From assembly GCA_035547055.1 (NCBI GenBank), contig DASZVN010000178.1, positions 1-5,116 of the forward strand: a DNA stretch of 5,116 nucleotides, in the 5' to 3' direction. Position numbers and translations under genes: made by a program. The stretch's first letter is position 1; every line of letters starts with the position of its first letter. This stretch comes from DASZVN01 sp035547055. Lineage in GTDB: Bacteria > Pseudomonadota > Alphaproteobacteria > Rhizobiales > Methylopilaceae. Below the pieces are notes generated by a model that saw nothing but the letters and a program-made list of their open reading frames with translations, did not search any database and was not told where the DNA came from. Below, piece by piece: positions 1-5,116 of this stretch.

Positions 1-141
1 CAATGGTCGACCGACAAGGAGCGCTACGCCTACTGGAACCGCTTCTCCCACCCGGCGACGCTGCCCGAATACAGCCTCGGCTTCCCTACCGTCTGGTGGT
101 GGGACGCCAAGAAGGCCGCCGCGACGGGAAATACGCAGTGA
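1..141 (+). CDS. Peptide-binding protein of YejA type, C-terminal end only (first of two tandem copies)
   Basis: Only the last 46 codons and the TGA stop are in the window; the gene begins upstream. Read from base 1, the peptide starts QWSTDKERYAYWN and ends in a WWWDAKKAAA tail. It lines up with the last residues of the complete binding protein that follows (QWYKPSHWLAYWN and WWWDVAAARK), sharing QW, AYWN, a histidine, a proline, a tyrosine, a glycine and the WWWD block. This C-terminus is characteristic of YejA-like members of the SBP_bac_5 (peptide/nickel-binding) family, which sit in the periplasm and deliver peptides to a YejB-YejE permease. The stop codon overlaps a GTG (138-140) in the frame of the next gene, consistent with co-transcription and possible translational coupling. 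That the two proteins are tandem paralogues is an inference from this short alignment; the ligand cannot be told. Confidence 0.85.
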   Translation, partial: QWSTDKERYAYWNRFSHPATLPEYSLGFPTVWWWDAKKAAATGNTQ

Positions 142-2135
142 ACCGGTCCCGAGGCCCGTCATGGCCGGGCTTGTCCCGGCCATCCACGACTTCTGCCAGC
201 GCGCCGCAAGTCGTGGATGCCCGGCCCAAGGCCGGACATGACGACGAGAGGCTCTCGCTCCTATCGCGCCGGGACGCGATGGCGCTCGCGGGGGCTTCGA
301 CGGTCGCCTTTGCCCTCCCCTTGCCCGCCGTCGCACAGCCCGCCTCGGCCTTCGGCCCGATGCGGCACGGGATGTCGGCGTTCGGCGACCTCGCCTATCC
401 GGCCGATTTCACCCATTTCGCCTATGCCGACCCGAAGGCGCCGAAGGGCGGGACGCTGTCGCAGACCGGGCCGGCCACGCTCTACAACCAGAACTTCACC
501 ACCTTCGACTCGCTCAACATCTTCATCCTGAAGGGCGACGGCGCCTTCGGCATGGAGACGACCTTCGCCAGCCTGATGGCGCGCGACGCCGGCTCGCCCG
601 ACGCGATGTACGGCCTTGCCGCCGCCAGCGTCGCGATCTCGCCCGACGGGCTCGCCTACCGCTTCCGCCTCCGCCCGCAGGCGGTCTTCCAGGACGGCTC
701 GCCGATCACCGCCAAGGACGTCGCTTTCTCCATCCTGACGCTGAAGGACAAGGGCCACCCGCTGATCGCGGTGCCGCTCCGCTTCGTCACCGGCGCGACC
801 GCCGACGATGCGCGCACGCTCACGGTTCGCTTCGAGCAGGGCCGTCCGCGCGACCTGCCGCTCCTCGTCGCCGGCCTGCCGATCTTCTCCGCGGCCTATT
901 ACGCCGCCCACCGGTTCGACGAATCGACGCTGACGCCGCCGCTCGGCTCCGGCCTCTACAAGGTCGGCCGCTTCGAGCAGGGCCGCTTCATCGAGGTCGA
1001 GCGCATCGGGGACCACTGGTCGGCCGGCCTGCCGGCGATGCGCGGCCAGTACAATTTCGACCGCCTGCGCTACGAGTATTTTCGCGACCGCGACGTCGCC
1101 TTCCAGGGCTTCAAGAGCGGCGCCTACCTGTTCCACGAGGAGTTCACCTCGCGGAACTGGGCCCGCGGCTACGACTTCCCGGCGGCGAAGGACGGCCGGG
1201 TGAAGCGCGAGGAAACGCCCGACCGCACGCCGTCCGGCGCGCAGGGCTGGTTCCTCAACACACGGCGCCCGCAATTCGCCGACCCGCGGGTCCGCCAGGC
1301 GCTCGGCCTCGCCTTCGATTTCGAGTGGACCAACAGGAACCTGATGTTCGGCTCCTACCGCCGGACGCGCTCGTTCTTCGAGAACTCCGACCTCATGGCG
1401 GAGGGCAAGCCCGGCGCGGACGAGACGGCGCTGCTCGCGCCGTTCCGGGGCAGCCTGTCGCCGGAGGTGTTCGGCGAGGCAGCGGTGCCGCCGGTCTCCG
1501 ACGGCTCGGGCCAGGACCGCCGGCTGCTGCGCCAGGCGGTCGGCCTGCTCGGCGCGGCGGGCTGGAAGGTCGGCGGCGACGGCCGGCTCCGCGACGGCGG
1601 CGGCCGCGCCTTCACGATCGAGTTCCTCGACTTCGATCCCGCGTTCGAGCCGCACGAATCGGCCTACATCAAGAACCTCCGCCTGCTCGGCATCCAGGGC
1701 ACCATCCGGCGGGTCGATCCGGCCCAGTACAACGCCCGCTGCAACCGCTTCGACTTCGACGTGACCGCGCGGCGCTTCTCGATGTCCCCGACGCCCGGCG
1801 AGGAGCTGCGCCTGATGTTCGGCTCGCGCGCGGCCAAGACCGACGGCTCGAACAACCTCTCCGGCGTCGCCGACCCCGCGGTCGACGCCCTGATCGACAA
1901 GGTGATCGGCGCGCCGACCCGGGAGGCGATGACGACGGCCTGCCGGGCGCTCGACCGCGTGCTCCGCGCCGGCCGCTACTGGGTGCCGCAATGGTACAAG
2001 CCGTCGCACTGGCTGGCCTATTGGAACGCCTACGGCCACGGCCCCGCCGCGCGGATGCCGCGCTACGACCGCGGCGTCGCGACCACCTGGTGGTGGGACG
2101 TCGCCGCCGCCAGGAAGGCGGGGGCGAAGGGATGA
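138..2135 (+). CDS. yejA: Periplasmic peptide-binding protein of YejA type, SBP_bac_5 family (second copy)
   Basis: This is the substrate-binding subunit of a YejABEF-type peptide importer. With GTG 138 as start it has 665 residues: a Tat-like motif SRRDAM at 43-48, a hydrophobic stretch at about 49-63, and a likely cleavage site after AVA at 64-66, leaving about 599 residues, normal for YejA. Family blocks follow in order: FGDLAYPADFTHFAYADPKAPKGG-type start (about 82-105), FTTFDSLN (about 120-127), the SBP_bac_5 signature FRLRPQAVFQDGSPITAKDV (about 176-195) and the terminal WWWD. The start is uncertain. GTG 138 overlaps the previous stop (GTGA) with GGGAA seven bases upstream, but the first 40 or so residues then include translated repeat R1. 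In-frame GTG 213 is an alternative. ATG 279 would drop the arginine pair. ATG 238 is out of frame by one base. The gene body is secure; the first 40 residues are not. Ligand unknown, presumably short peptides. Confidence 0.9.
   Translation: MNRSRGPSWPGLSRPSTTSASAPQVVDARPKAGHDDERLSLLSRRDAMALAGASTVAFALPLPAVAQPASAFGPMRHGMSAFGDLAYPADFTHFAYADPKAPKGGTLSQTGPATLYNQNFTTFDSLNIFILKGDGAFGMETTFASLMARDAGSPDAMYGLAAASVAISPDGLAYRFRLRPQAVFQDGSPITAKDVAFSILTLKDKGHPLIAVPLRFVTGATADDARTLTVRFEQGRPRDLPLLVAGLPIFSAAYYAAHRFDESTLTPPLGSGLYKVGRFEQGRFIEVERIGDHWSAGLPAMRGQYNFDRLRYEYFRDRDVAFQGFKSGAYLFHEEFTSRNWARGYDFPAAKDGRVKREETPDRTPSGAQGWFLNTRRPQFADPRVRQALGLAFDFEWTNRNLMFGSYRRTRSFFENSDLMAEGKPGADETALLAPFRGSLSPEVFGEAAVPPVSDGSGQDRRLLRQAVGLLGAAGWKVGGDGRLRDGGGRAFTIEFLDFDPAFEPHESAYIKNLRLLGIQGTIRRVDPAQYNARCNRFDFDVTARRFSMSPTPGEELRLMFGSRAAKTDGSNNLSGVADPAVDALIDKVIGAPTREAMTTACRALDRVLRAGRYWVPQWYKPSHWLAYWNAYGHGPAARMPRYDRGVATTWWWDVAAARKAGAKG
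157..243. repeat. Palindromic repeat R1 (CGTCATGGCCGGG type)
   Basis: Two 36-base arms, 157-192 and 208-243, are inverted copies matching at 31 of 36 positions around a 15-base centre. Each arm also folds on itself: GGCCGGG (163-169) pairs with CCCGGCC (175-181), and ATGCCCGGCC (217-226) pairs with GGCCGGACAT (230-239) around a CAA loop with one mismatch. The left arm, with flanking bases, is identical to R3 over 38 bases (156-193 versus 4485-4522). From memory this is a repeat family scattered between genes in Bradyrhizobium and relatives; I could not search for it. Here it lies between the first binding protein's stop and the signal peptide of the second, and its frame stays open into that gene. 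Confidence 0.9.
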
Positions 2136-2149
2136 GAGGCATCACGAGG

Positions 2150-2235
2150 CGTCATTGCGAGGAGGCGAAGCCGAAGAAGCAATCCAGGTGCAGCGCCTGC
2201 GACCTCTGGATTGCTTCGCTTCGCTCGCAATGACG
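2150..2235. repeat. Palindromic repeat R2 (CGTCATTGCGAG type) filling the yejA-yejB gap
   Basis: The outer arms CGTCATTGCGAG (2150-2161) and CTCGCAATGACG (2224-2235) are a perfect 12-base inverted pair, and the inner arms GAAGCAATCCAG (2176-2187) and CTGGATTGCTTC (2206-2217) are a second perfect 12-base pair. Between these blocks the left side has 14 bases and the right side 6, so the stem has an asymmetric internal loop. GCAG (2190-2193) and CTGC (2197-2200) close a small CGC loop at the tip. The element occupies 86 of the 108 bases between the yejA stop and the yejB start, and its last G is the first G of the yejB ribosome binding site. It belongs to a repeat type common in alphaproteobacteria (from memory) and differs in sequence from R1 and R3. 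Confidence 0.92.
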
Positions 2236-2239
2236 GAGA
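2235..2239 (+). promoter_or_regulatory. Ribosome binding site of yejB, abutting hairpin R2
   Basis: GGAGA lies four bases before ATG 2244 and settles that start against an in-frame TTG at 2211 inside the repeat. Its first G is the last base of R2, so a folded R2 stem would end exactly at the ribosome binding site. Confidence 0.75.
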
Positions 2240-2243
2240 CCTG

Positions 2244-3338
2244 ATGGCCGCCTACATCGCCCGGCGCGTCTTGCTGATGATCCCGACGCTGTTCGGAATC
2301 ATGCTGGTGGCATTCGTCCTGATCCAGTTCGCGCCGGGCGGGCCGGTCGAGCGCATCCTGGCGCAGCTCCAGGGCCAGGGCGTCGGCGCCACGGCGAGCT
2401 TCGCCGGCTCGGCCAGCGGCGACTTCGCCGCCGGCGCCGCGGCCGCGAGCGGCGGCGCCTATCGCGGCGCCCAGGGCCTCGATCCCGCCTTCATCGCCCA
2501 GCTCAACAAGCAGTTCGGCTTCGACAAACCGGCGCCCGAGCGCTTCGCCAAGATGCTGTGGGACTACATCCGCTTCGATTTCGGCCGGAGCTATTTTCGC
2601 GACATCTCGGTGATCGACCTCATCAAGGAGAAGCTGCCGGTCTCGATCTCGCTCGGCCTGTGGATGACGCTCCTCTCCTATGCCATCTCGATCCCGCTCG
2701 GCATCAAGAAGGCGGTGAGCGACGGCTCCTCCTTCGACGTCTGGACCTCGGGCGTCATCGTGGTCGGCTACGCCATCCCGGGCTTCCTGTTCGCGATCCT
2801 CCTGATCGTGCTGTTCGCCGGCGGCTCCTTCCTCGACTGGTTCCCGCTCCGCGGCCTCTTCTCGGACAACTGGAGCACGCTGCCGCTCGGCCAGAAGATC
2901 CTCGATTATCTCTGGCACCTGGTGCTGCCGCTGATCGCGCTCTCGATCGGCGCCTTCGCCACCACCACCCTCCTCACCAAGAACTCGTTCCTCGACGAGA
3001 TCAGGAAGCAATACGTGCAGACCGCGCGGATGAAGGGCCTCAGCGAGCACCGCGTGCTCTACGGCCACGTGTTCCGCAATGCCATGCTGATCGTCATCGC
3101 CGGCTTCCCCGGCGCCTTCATCGCGGCGTTCTTCACCGGCTCGCTCCTGATCGAGACCATCTTCTCGCTCGACGGGCTCGGCCTGCTCTCGTTCGAATCG
3201 ATCGTGAACCGCGACTATCCGGTGGTGTTCGCGAACCTCTACATCTTCGGCCTGCTCGGCCTCGTCGTCGGCCTGATCTCGGACCTCACCTACACGATCA
3301 TCGACCCCCGCATCGACTTCGAGACCCGGGGCGTGTGA
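2244..3338 (+). CDS. yejB: Peptide ABC transporter permease YejB
   Basis: One of the two inner-membrane subunits that form the channel of the YejABEF importer. The 364-residue length equals that of E. coli YejB as I remember it, and the sequence follows it throughout: RRVLLMIPTLFGI at the start, APGGPVERI (30-38), YRGAQGLDPAFI (73-84), FDKPAPERFAKMLWDYIRFDFG (93-114), PVSISLGLW (132-140), FLFAILLIVLFAGGS (181-195) and DPRIDFETRG at the end. Six membrane segments are visible at roughly 10-30, 135-155, 170-192, 226-245, 283-303 and 333-352. The EAA loop that contacts the ATPase is EIRKQYVQTARMKGLSEHRV (252-271), with the conserved glycine at 265. A Gly/Ala-rich periplasmic stretch (about 43-78) sits where E. 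coli also has a variable loop. The start ATG 2244 has GGAGA in front and matches the family N-terminus. The stop overlaps yejE by one base. Confidence 0.96.
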   Translation: MAAYIARRVLLMIPTLFGIMLVAFVLIQFAPGGPVERILAQLQGQGVGATASFAGSASGDFAAGAAAASGGAYRGAQGLDPAFIAQLNKQFGFDKPAPERFAKMLWDYIRFDFGRSYFRDISVIDLIKEKLPVSISLGLWMTLLSYAISIPLGIKKAVSDGSSFDVWTSGVIVVGYAIPGFLFAILLIVLFAGGSFLDWFPLRGLFSDNWSTLPLGQKILDYLWHLVLPLIALSIGAFATTTLLTKNSFLDEIRKQYVQTARMKGLSEHRVLYGHVFRNAMLIVIAGFPGAFIAAFFTGSLLIETIFSLDGLGLLSFESIVNRDYPVVFANLYIFGLLGLVVGLISDLTYTIIDPRIDFETRGV

Positions 3339-4477
3339 TGGCCGAGATCGACGATCGCAGCCGGGGCGTCGCGGCGCCGGAGCGGACGCCCTCCCCGGCG
3401 GGCCATGTCGCCGCGCCGCCGCCCGAAGCGCCGCCGCGCCGCCGCCGCTTCGCGCTGGCGCCGGTGAACCGGCGGCGCTGGCGCATCTTCAAGGCCAACC
3501 GCCGCGGCTACTGGGCGTTCCTCCTCTTCACCGGCCTGTTCGTCGTCTCGCTGTTCGCCGAGTTCATCGCCAACGACCGGCCGCTCCTCGTGACCTATCA
3601 GGGCCACGCCTATTTCCCGGTCTTCTCGAACTACCCCGAGACCACCTTCGGCGGCGACTTCGCCACCGAAACCGACTATCGCGACCCCTATGTGCAGAAG
3701 CTGATCCTGGGCCACGGCGGCACGATGTGGTGGCCGCCGATCCGCTTCAGCTATTCGACGATCAACCTCAACCTGCCGGTGCCGGCCCCCGCGCCGCCGT
3801 CCGCGGTCAACTGGCTCGGCACCGACGACCAGGGCCGCGACGTCATGGCGCGCCTGATCTACGGCTTCCGCCTGTCGGTGCTGTTCGGGCTGATCCTGAC
3901 GGTGGTGTCCTCGGTGATCGGCGTCGCCGCCGGCGCCATCCAGGGCTATTTCGGCGGCTGGACCGACCTCATCTTCCAGCGCGTCATCGAGGTGTGGACG
4001 AGCGTGCCCTCGCTCTACCTCCTCATCATCATCGCCGCGGTGATCACGCCGAACTTCTGGGTGCTGCTCGGCATCCTGCTGCTGTTCTCCTGGGTGTCGC
4101 TGGTCGGGCTGGTGCGCGCGGAGTTCCTGCGGGCGCGGAACTTCGAATATGTCCAGGCCGCGCGCGCGCTCGGCGTCGGCAACCTCACCATCATTTGGCG
4201 CCACCTGCTGCCGAACGCGACGGTCGCCACGCTGACCTTCGTGCCGTTCATCATGAACGGCTCGATCACGACGCTGACCTCGCTCGACTTCCTCGGCTTC
4301 GGCCTGCCGCCGGGCTCGCCCTCGCTCGGCGAGCTGCTGGCGCAGGGCAAGTCCAACCTCCAGGCGCCCTGGCTCGGCATCACCGGCTTCCTGGTGATCG
4401 CGGTGATGCTGTCGCTCCTCGTCTTCGTCGGCGAAGCCGTCCGCGACGCCTTCGACCCGCGGAAGACGTTTAGGTGA
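3338..4477 (+). CDS. yejE: Peptide ABC transporter permease YejE
   Basis: Second channel subunit of the importer, 379 residues, partner of YejB in the inner membrane. The core aligns by eye with E. coli YejE from APVNRRRWRIFKANRRGYW (41-59) onward: FAEFIANDRPLL (73-84), a periplasmic domain (about 85-155), NWLGTDDQGRDVMARLIYG (158-176), the EAA loop AEFLRARNFEYVQAARALGV (261-280) ending in RHLLPNA (288-294), SLDFLGFGLPPGSPSLGELL (315-334) and GEAVRDAFDPRK (365-376). Membrane segments lie at about 58-76, 179-202, 224-236, 239-259, 295-312 and 347-366. The start ATG shares its A with the yejB stop (TGATG), so the two permeases are probably made in coupled, near-equal amounts. The first 40 residues are a Pro/Ala/Arg-rich extension absent from E. 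coli YejE; such cytoplasmic extensions occur in alphaproteobacterial relatives, from memory. Confidence 0.96.
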   Translation: MAEIDDRSRGVAAPERTPSPAGHVAAPPPEAPPRRRRFALAPVNRRRWRIFKANRRGYWAFLLFTGLFVVSLFAEFIANDRPLLVTYQGHAYFPVFSNYPETTFGGDFATETDYRDPYVQKLILGHGGTMWWPPIRFSYSTINLNLPVPAPAPPSAVNWLGTDDQGRDVMARLIYGFRLSVLFGLILTVVSSVIGVAAGAIQGYFGGWTDLIFQRVIEVWTSVPSLYLLIIIAAVITPNFWVLLGILLLFSWVSLVGLVRAEFLRARNFEYVQAARALGVGNLTIIWRHLLPNATVATLTFVPFIMNGSITTLTSLDFLGFGLPPGSPSLGELLAQGKSNLQAPWLGITGFLVIAVMLSLLVFVGEAVRDAFDPRKTFR

Positions 4478-4485
4478 GGAAGAGC

Positions 4486-4578
4486 CGTCATGGCCGGGCT
4501 TGTCCCGGCCATCCACGACTTCCTTCTGGCGGCGGCGCCGCAAACTCGTGGATGCCCGGACCAAGTCCGGGCATGACG
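4486..4578. repeat. Palindromic repeat R3 (second copy of the R1 type)
   Basis: Arms at 4486-4521 and 4543-4578 are inverted copies around a 21-base centre. The right arm folds into a perfect 10-base hairpin, ATGCCCGGAC (4552-4561) with GTCCGGGCAT (4565-4574), around CAA. The left arm is identical to that of R1; the right arms differ at 4 of 36 positions, two of which form a compensated base pair (see findings). It begins eight bases after the yejE stop, so it would form a strong structure at the end of the permease message. There is no T-run after it, so it is not a standard intrinsic terminator, although it could slow exonucleases or polymerase. Confidence 0.9.
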
Positions 4579-4692
4579 GAAGCGTTGCGACTTGGCATGC
4601 TCTCGCGTCGACCTCATATTCATCGGCTCGCAAGTAACAGTGGATCCGCGGCCGCCTACGCCTGACGCCCGCGCCGACGTCAGAAGAGAGCA
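4579..4692. other. Non-coding spacer between R3 and the small gene
   Basis: These 114 bases complete the 215-base gap after yejE. No protein is convincing here: a plus-strand frame open from 4474 to 4665 mostly translates the repeat. Bases 4611-4641 are visibly richer in A/T than anything in the transporter genes, which fits a promoter or leader. No tRNA, riboswitch or further repeat is recognisable. Confidence 0.5.
4592..4620 (+). promoter_or_regulatory. Possible sigma-70-type promoter for the small gene and yejF
   Basis: TTGGCA (4592-4597) matches the -35 consensus at five of six positions, and CATATT (4615-4620) matches the -10 consensus at four of six, with an optimal 17-base spacer. Transcription would begin near 4627, giving a leader of about 66 bases before ATG 4693. 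It lies just downstream of hairpin R3 in the most A/T-rich part of the gap. Chance matches of this quality are possible, so this is a suggestion only. Confidence 0.3.
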
Positions 4693-4962
4693 ATGTCGAC
4701 CGATCACTATCCAATCGCGATCATCGAGGACCGTTACGGCGGCTGCTATTCAGGCGGGCGATGGCTTGCCATTGCCGGCGCCGACTACCTGGAAAACGGC
4801 GCCTACCGCATCGTACGTTGTCTTGAACAAGGACCACATGGTGACGATAGCGAGGCGCAGGACTACTGGGCGGACCCGCCCTCGTGGATTGCGGTCGGCG
4901 AAACGCCCGACGAGGCGGTCGCCAAGCTTCGCGCGCGCCTGTCTTTGACAGAAGATCGCTAA
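4693..4962 (+). CDS. Small conserved-looking protein of unknown function, 89 residues
   Basis: I do not recognise this gene with confidence. It encodes an acidic, soluble protein with no signal peptide or membrane segment. It opens with a likely strand pair, YPIAIIEDRYGGCYSGGRWL (6-25), has a middle segment rich in charge (GPHGDDSEAQDYWADPP, 47-63), and ends with WIAVGETPDEAVAKLRARL (65-83), a strand, turn and amphipathic helix resembling the end of HicB-like domains (GDTLEEALxN type). The ATG follows a purine-rich AGAAGAGAG (4682-4690). It lies 215 bases after yejE and 17 bases before yejF in the same direction, so it is probably co-transcribed with yejF. Codon use differs from its neighbours: 28 of 89 sense codons end in A or T, including ten in a row (41-50), whereas two 30-codon samples of yejE gave 3 of 60. 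No HicA-like partner is visible. A role in transport is not supported. Confidence 0.7.
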   Translation: MSTDHYPIAIIEDRYGGCYSGGRWLAIAGADYLENGAYRIVRCLEQGPHGDDSEAQDYWADPPSWIAVGETPDEAVAKLRARLSLTEDR

Positions 4963-4970
4963 CCACCGCG

Positions 4971-4975
4971 AGGGA
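4971..4975 (+). promoter_or_regulatory. Ribosome binding site of yejF
   Basis: AGGGA sits four bases before GTG 4980 and supports that start, which also gives the N-terminus expected for YejF. Confidence 0.65.
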
Positions 4976-4979
4976 CGCC

Positions 4980-5116
4980 GTGACCGACCCCCTCCTCTCC
5001 GTCCGAGACCTGTCGGTCGCCTTCACCCAGGACGGGCGGGACATGCTCGCGGTCGACCGCGTGTCGTTCGACATCGCGAAGGGCGAGACGCTGGCGCTGG
5101 TCGGCGAGTCCGGATC
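4980..5116 (+). CDS. yejF: Peptide ABC transporter ATP-binding protein YejF, N-terminal start only
   Basis: The window holds the first 45 codons and two bases of the 46th; the rest lies beyond the end. The peptide begins MTDPLLSVRDLSVAF from a GTG start, continues through VDRVSFDIAKGETLALV, and ends in GESG (42-45), the first half of the Walker A nucleotide-binding loop (expected GESGSGKS). This matches the N-terminus of E. coli YejF (LLAIENLSVGF, then GETLALVGESGSGKS), a cytoplasmic ATPase with two fused nucleotide-binding halves that drives the YejB-YejE channel. Whether both halves are present cannot be seen. OppD- or DppD-type ATPases start similarly, but the preceding yejB and yejE make YejF by far the best reading. 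It follows the small gene by 17 bases, with its own ribosome binding site. Confidence 0.9.
   Translation, partial: MTDPLLSVRDLSVAFTQDGRDMLAVDRVSFDIAKGETLALVGESG

Noticed and set aside
261..2039. Minus-strand open frame of 592 codons opposite yejA
   Set aside because: It is a mirror of the G/C-rich third positions of the real gene. Its translation is a low-complexity mix of R, A, G, E and V with no recognisable domain, while the plus strand is a clear binding protein.
2142..3068. Minus-strand open frame of 308 codons opposite yejB
   Set aside because: Low-complexity translation antisense to a permease with strong family matches along its whole length.
2558..3337. Upstream extension of the yejE frame through yejB
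   Set aside because: The frame is open only because of base composition; its translation is Arg/Pro/Leu-rich and unlike YejE until the ATG at 3338.
4486..4578. Rho-independent terminator at R3
   Set aside because: The hairpin is strong but no run of T follows, and the same element occurs upstream of yejA (R1), where termination would be unlikely.
157..4578. CRISPR array or insertion-sequence ends formed by the repeats
   Set aside because: The repeats are palindromic, few, irregularly spaced by kilobases and flank ordinary transporter genes; there is no transposase or spacer structure between them.
4595..4655. Cluster of cloning-type restriction sites (GCATGC, GTCGAC, GGATCC, CCGCGG, GCGGCCGC), as in a vector polylinker
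   Set aside because: Such G/C-rich six- and eight-base words arise readily in this composition, the spacing matches no polylinker I know, and the flanking sequence is ordinary chromosomal DNA with no vector backbone.
4474..4665. Plus-strand 63-codon frame after yejE
   Set aside because: Most of it translates repeat R3, which yields similar spurious short frames wherever it occurs; no ribosome binding site or domain supports it.
3290..4714. Minus-strand open frame of 474 codons opposite yejE
   Set aside because: Same artefact: repetitive charged, low-complexity translation opposite a well-matched permease, and it also runs through repeat R3.

Overview
The window is a high-GC stretch, mostly a single plus-strand operon, from an alphaproteobacterium, most likely a member of the Hyphomicrobiales (Rhizobiales). 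This rests on extreme G/C preference at third codon positions, the sequence character of the transporter proteins, and two kinds of interspersed palindrome typical of that group as I remember it: one with ends CGTCATGGCCGGG, one with ends CGTCATTGCGAG. Species cannot be given from sequence alone.

Layout, left to right: the last 46 residues of a first YejA-type peptide-binding protein (1-141); a palindromic repeat, R1 (157-243), at the 5' end of the next gene; a second, essentially complete YejA-type binding protein with a twin-arginine-like signal (called here 138-2135, start uncertain); a second type of palindrome, R2 (2150-2235), filling the gap to the next gene; the permease yejB (2244-3338); the permease yejE (3338-4477), overlapping yejB by one base; another copy of the first palindrome, R3 (4486-4578); a 114-base spacer with a possible promoter; a small gene for an unrecognised 89-residue protein (4693-4962); and the first 45 codons of the ATPase gene yejF (4980 to the window end), cut just inside its Walker A motif.

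Together the genes encode a YejABEF-type ABC importer. The periplasmic binding protein captures peptides, YejB and YejE form the membrane channel, and YejF powers transport. Family members take up microcin C in E. coli, affect antimicrobial-peptide sensitivity in rhizobia and Brucella, and import cell-wall muropeptides in Agrobacterium through a related binding protein. Two binding proteins in tandem before one permease pair suggest two ligand ranges served by one channel.

I see no previously undescribed system. The points worth a second look are: a palindrome that appears to be translated into the N-terminus of the second binding protein, or else a one-base frameshift in its signal peptide; hairpins at three of the gene junctions, one placed exactly against the yejB ribosome binding site; and an odd small gene, with different codon use and possibly its own promoter, between yejE and yejF.
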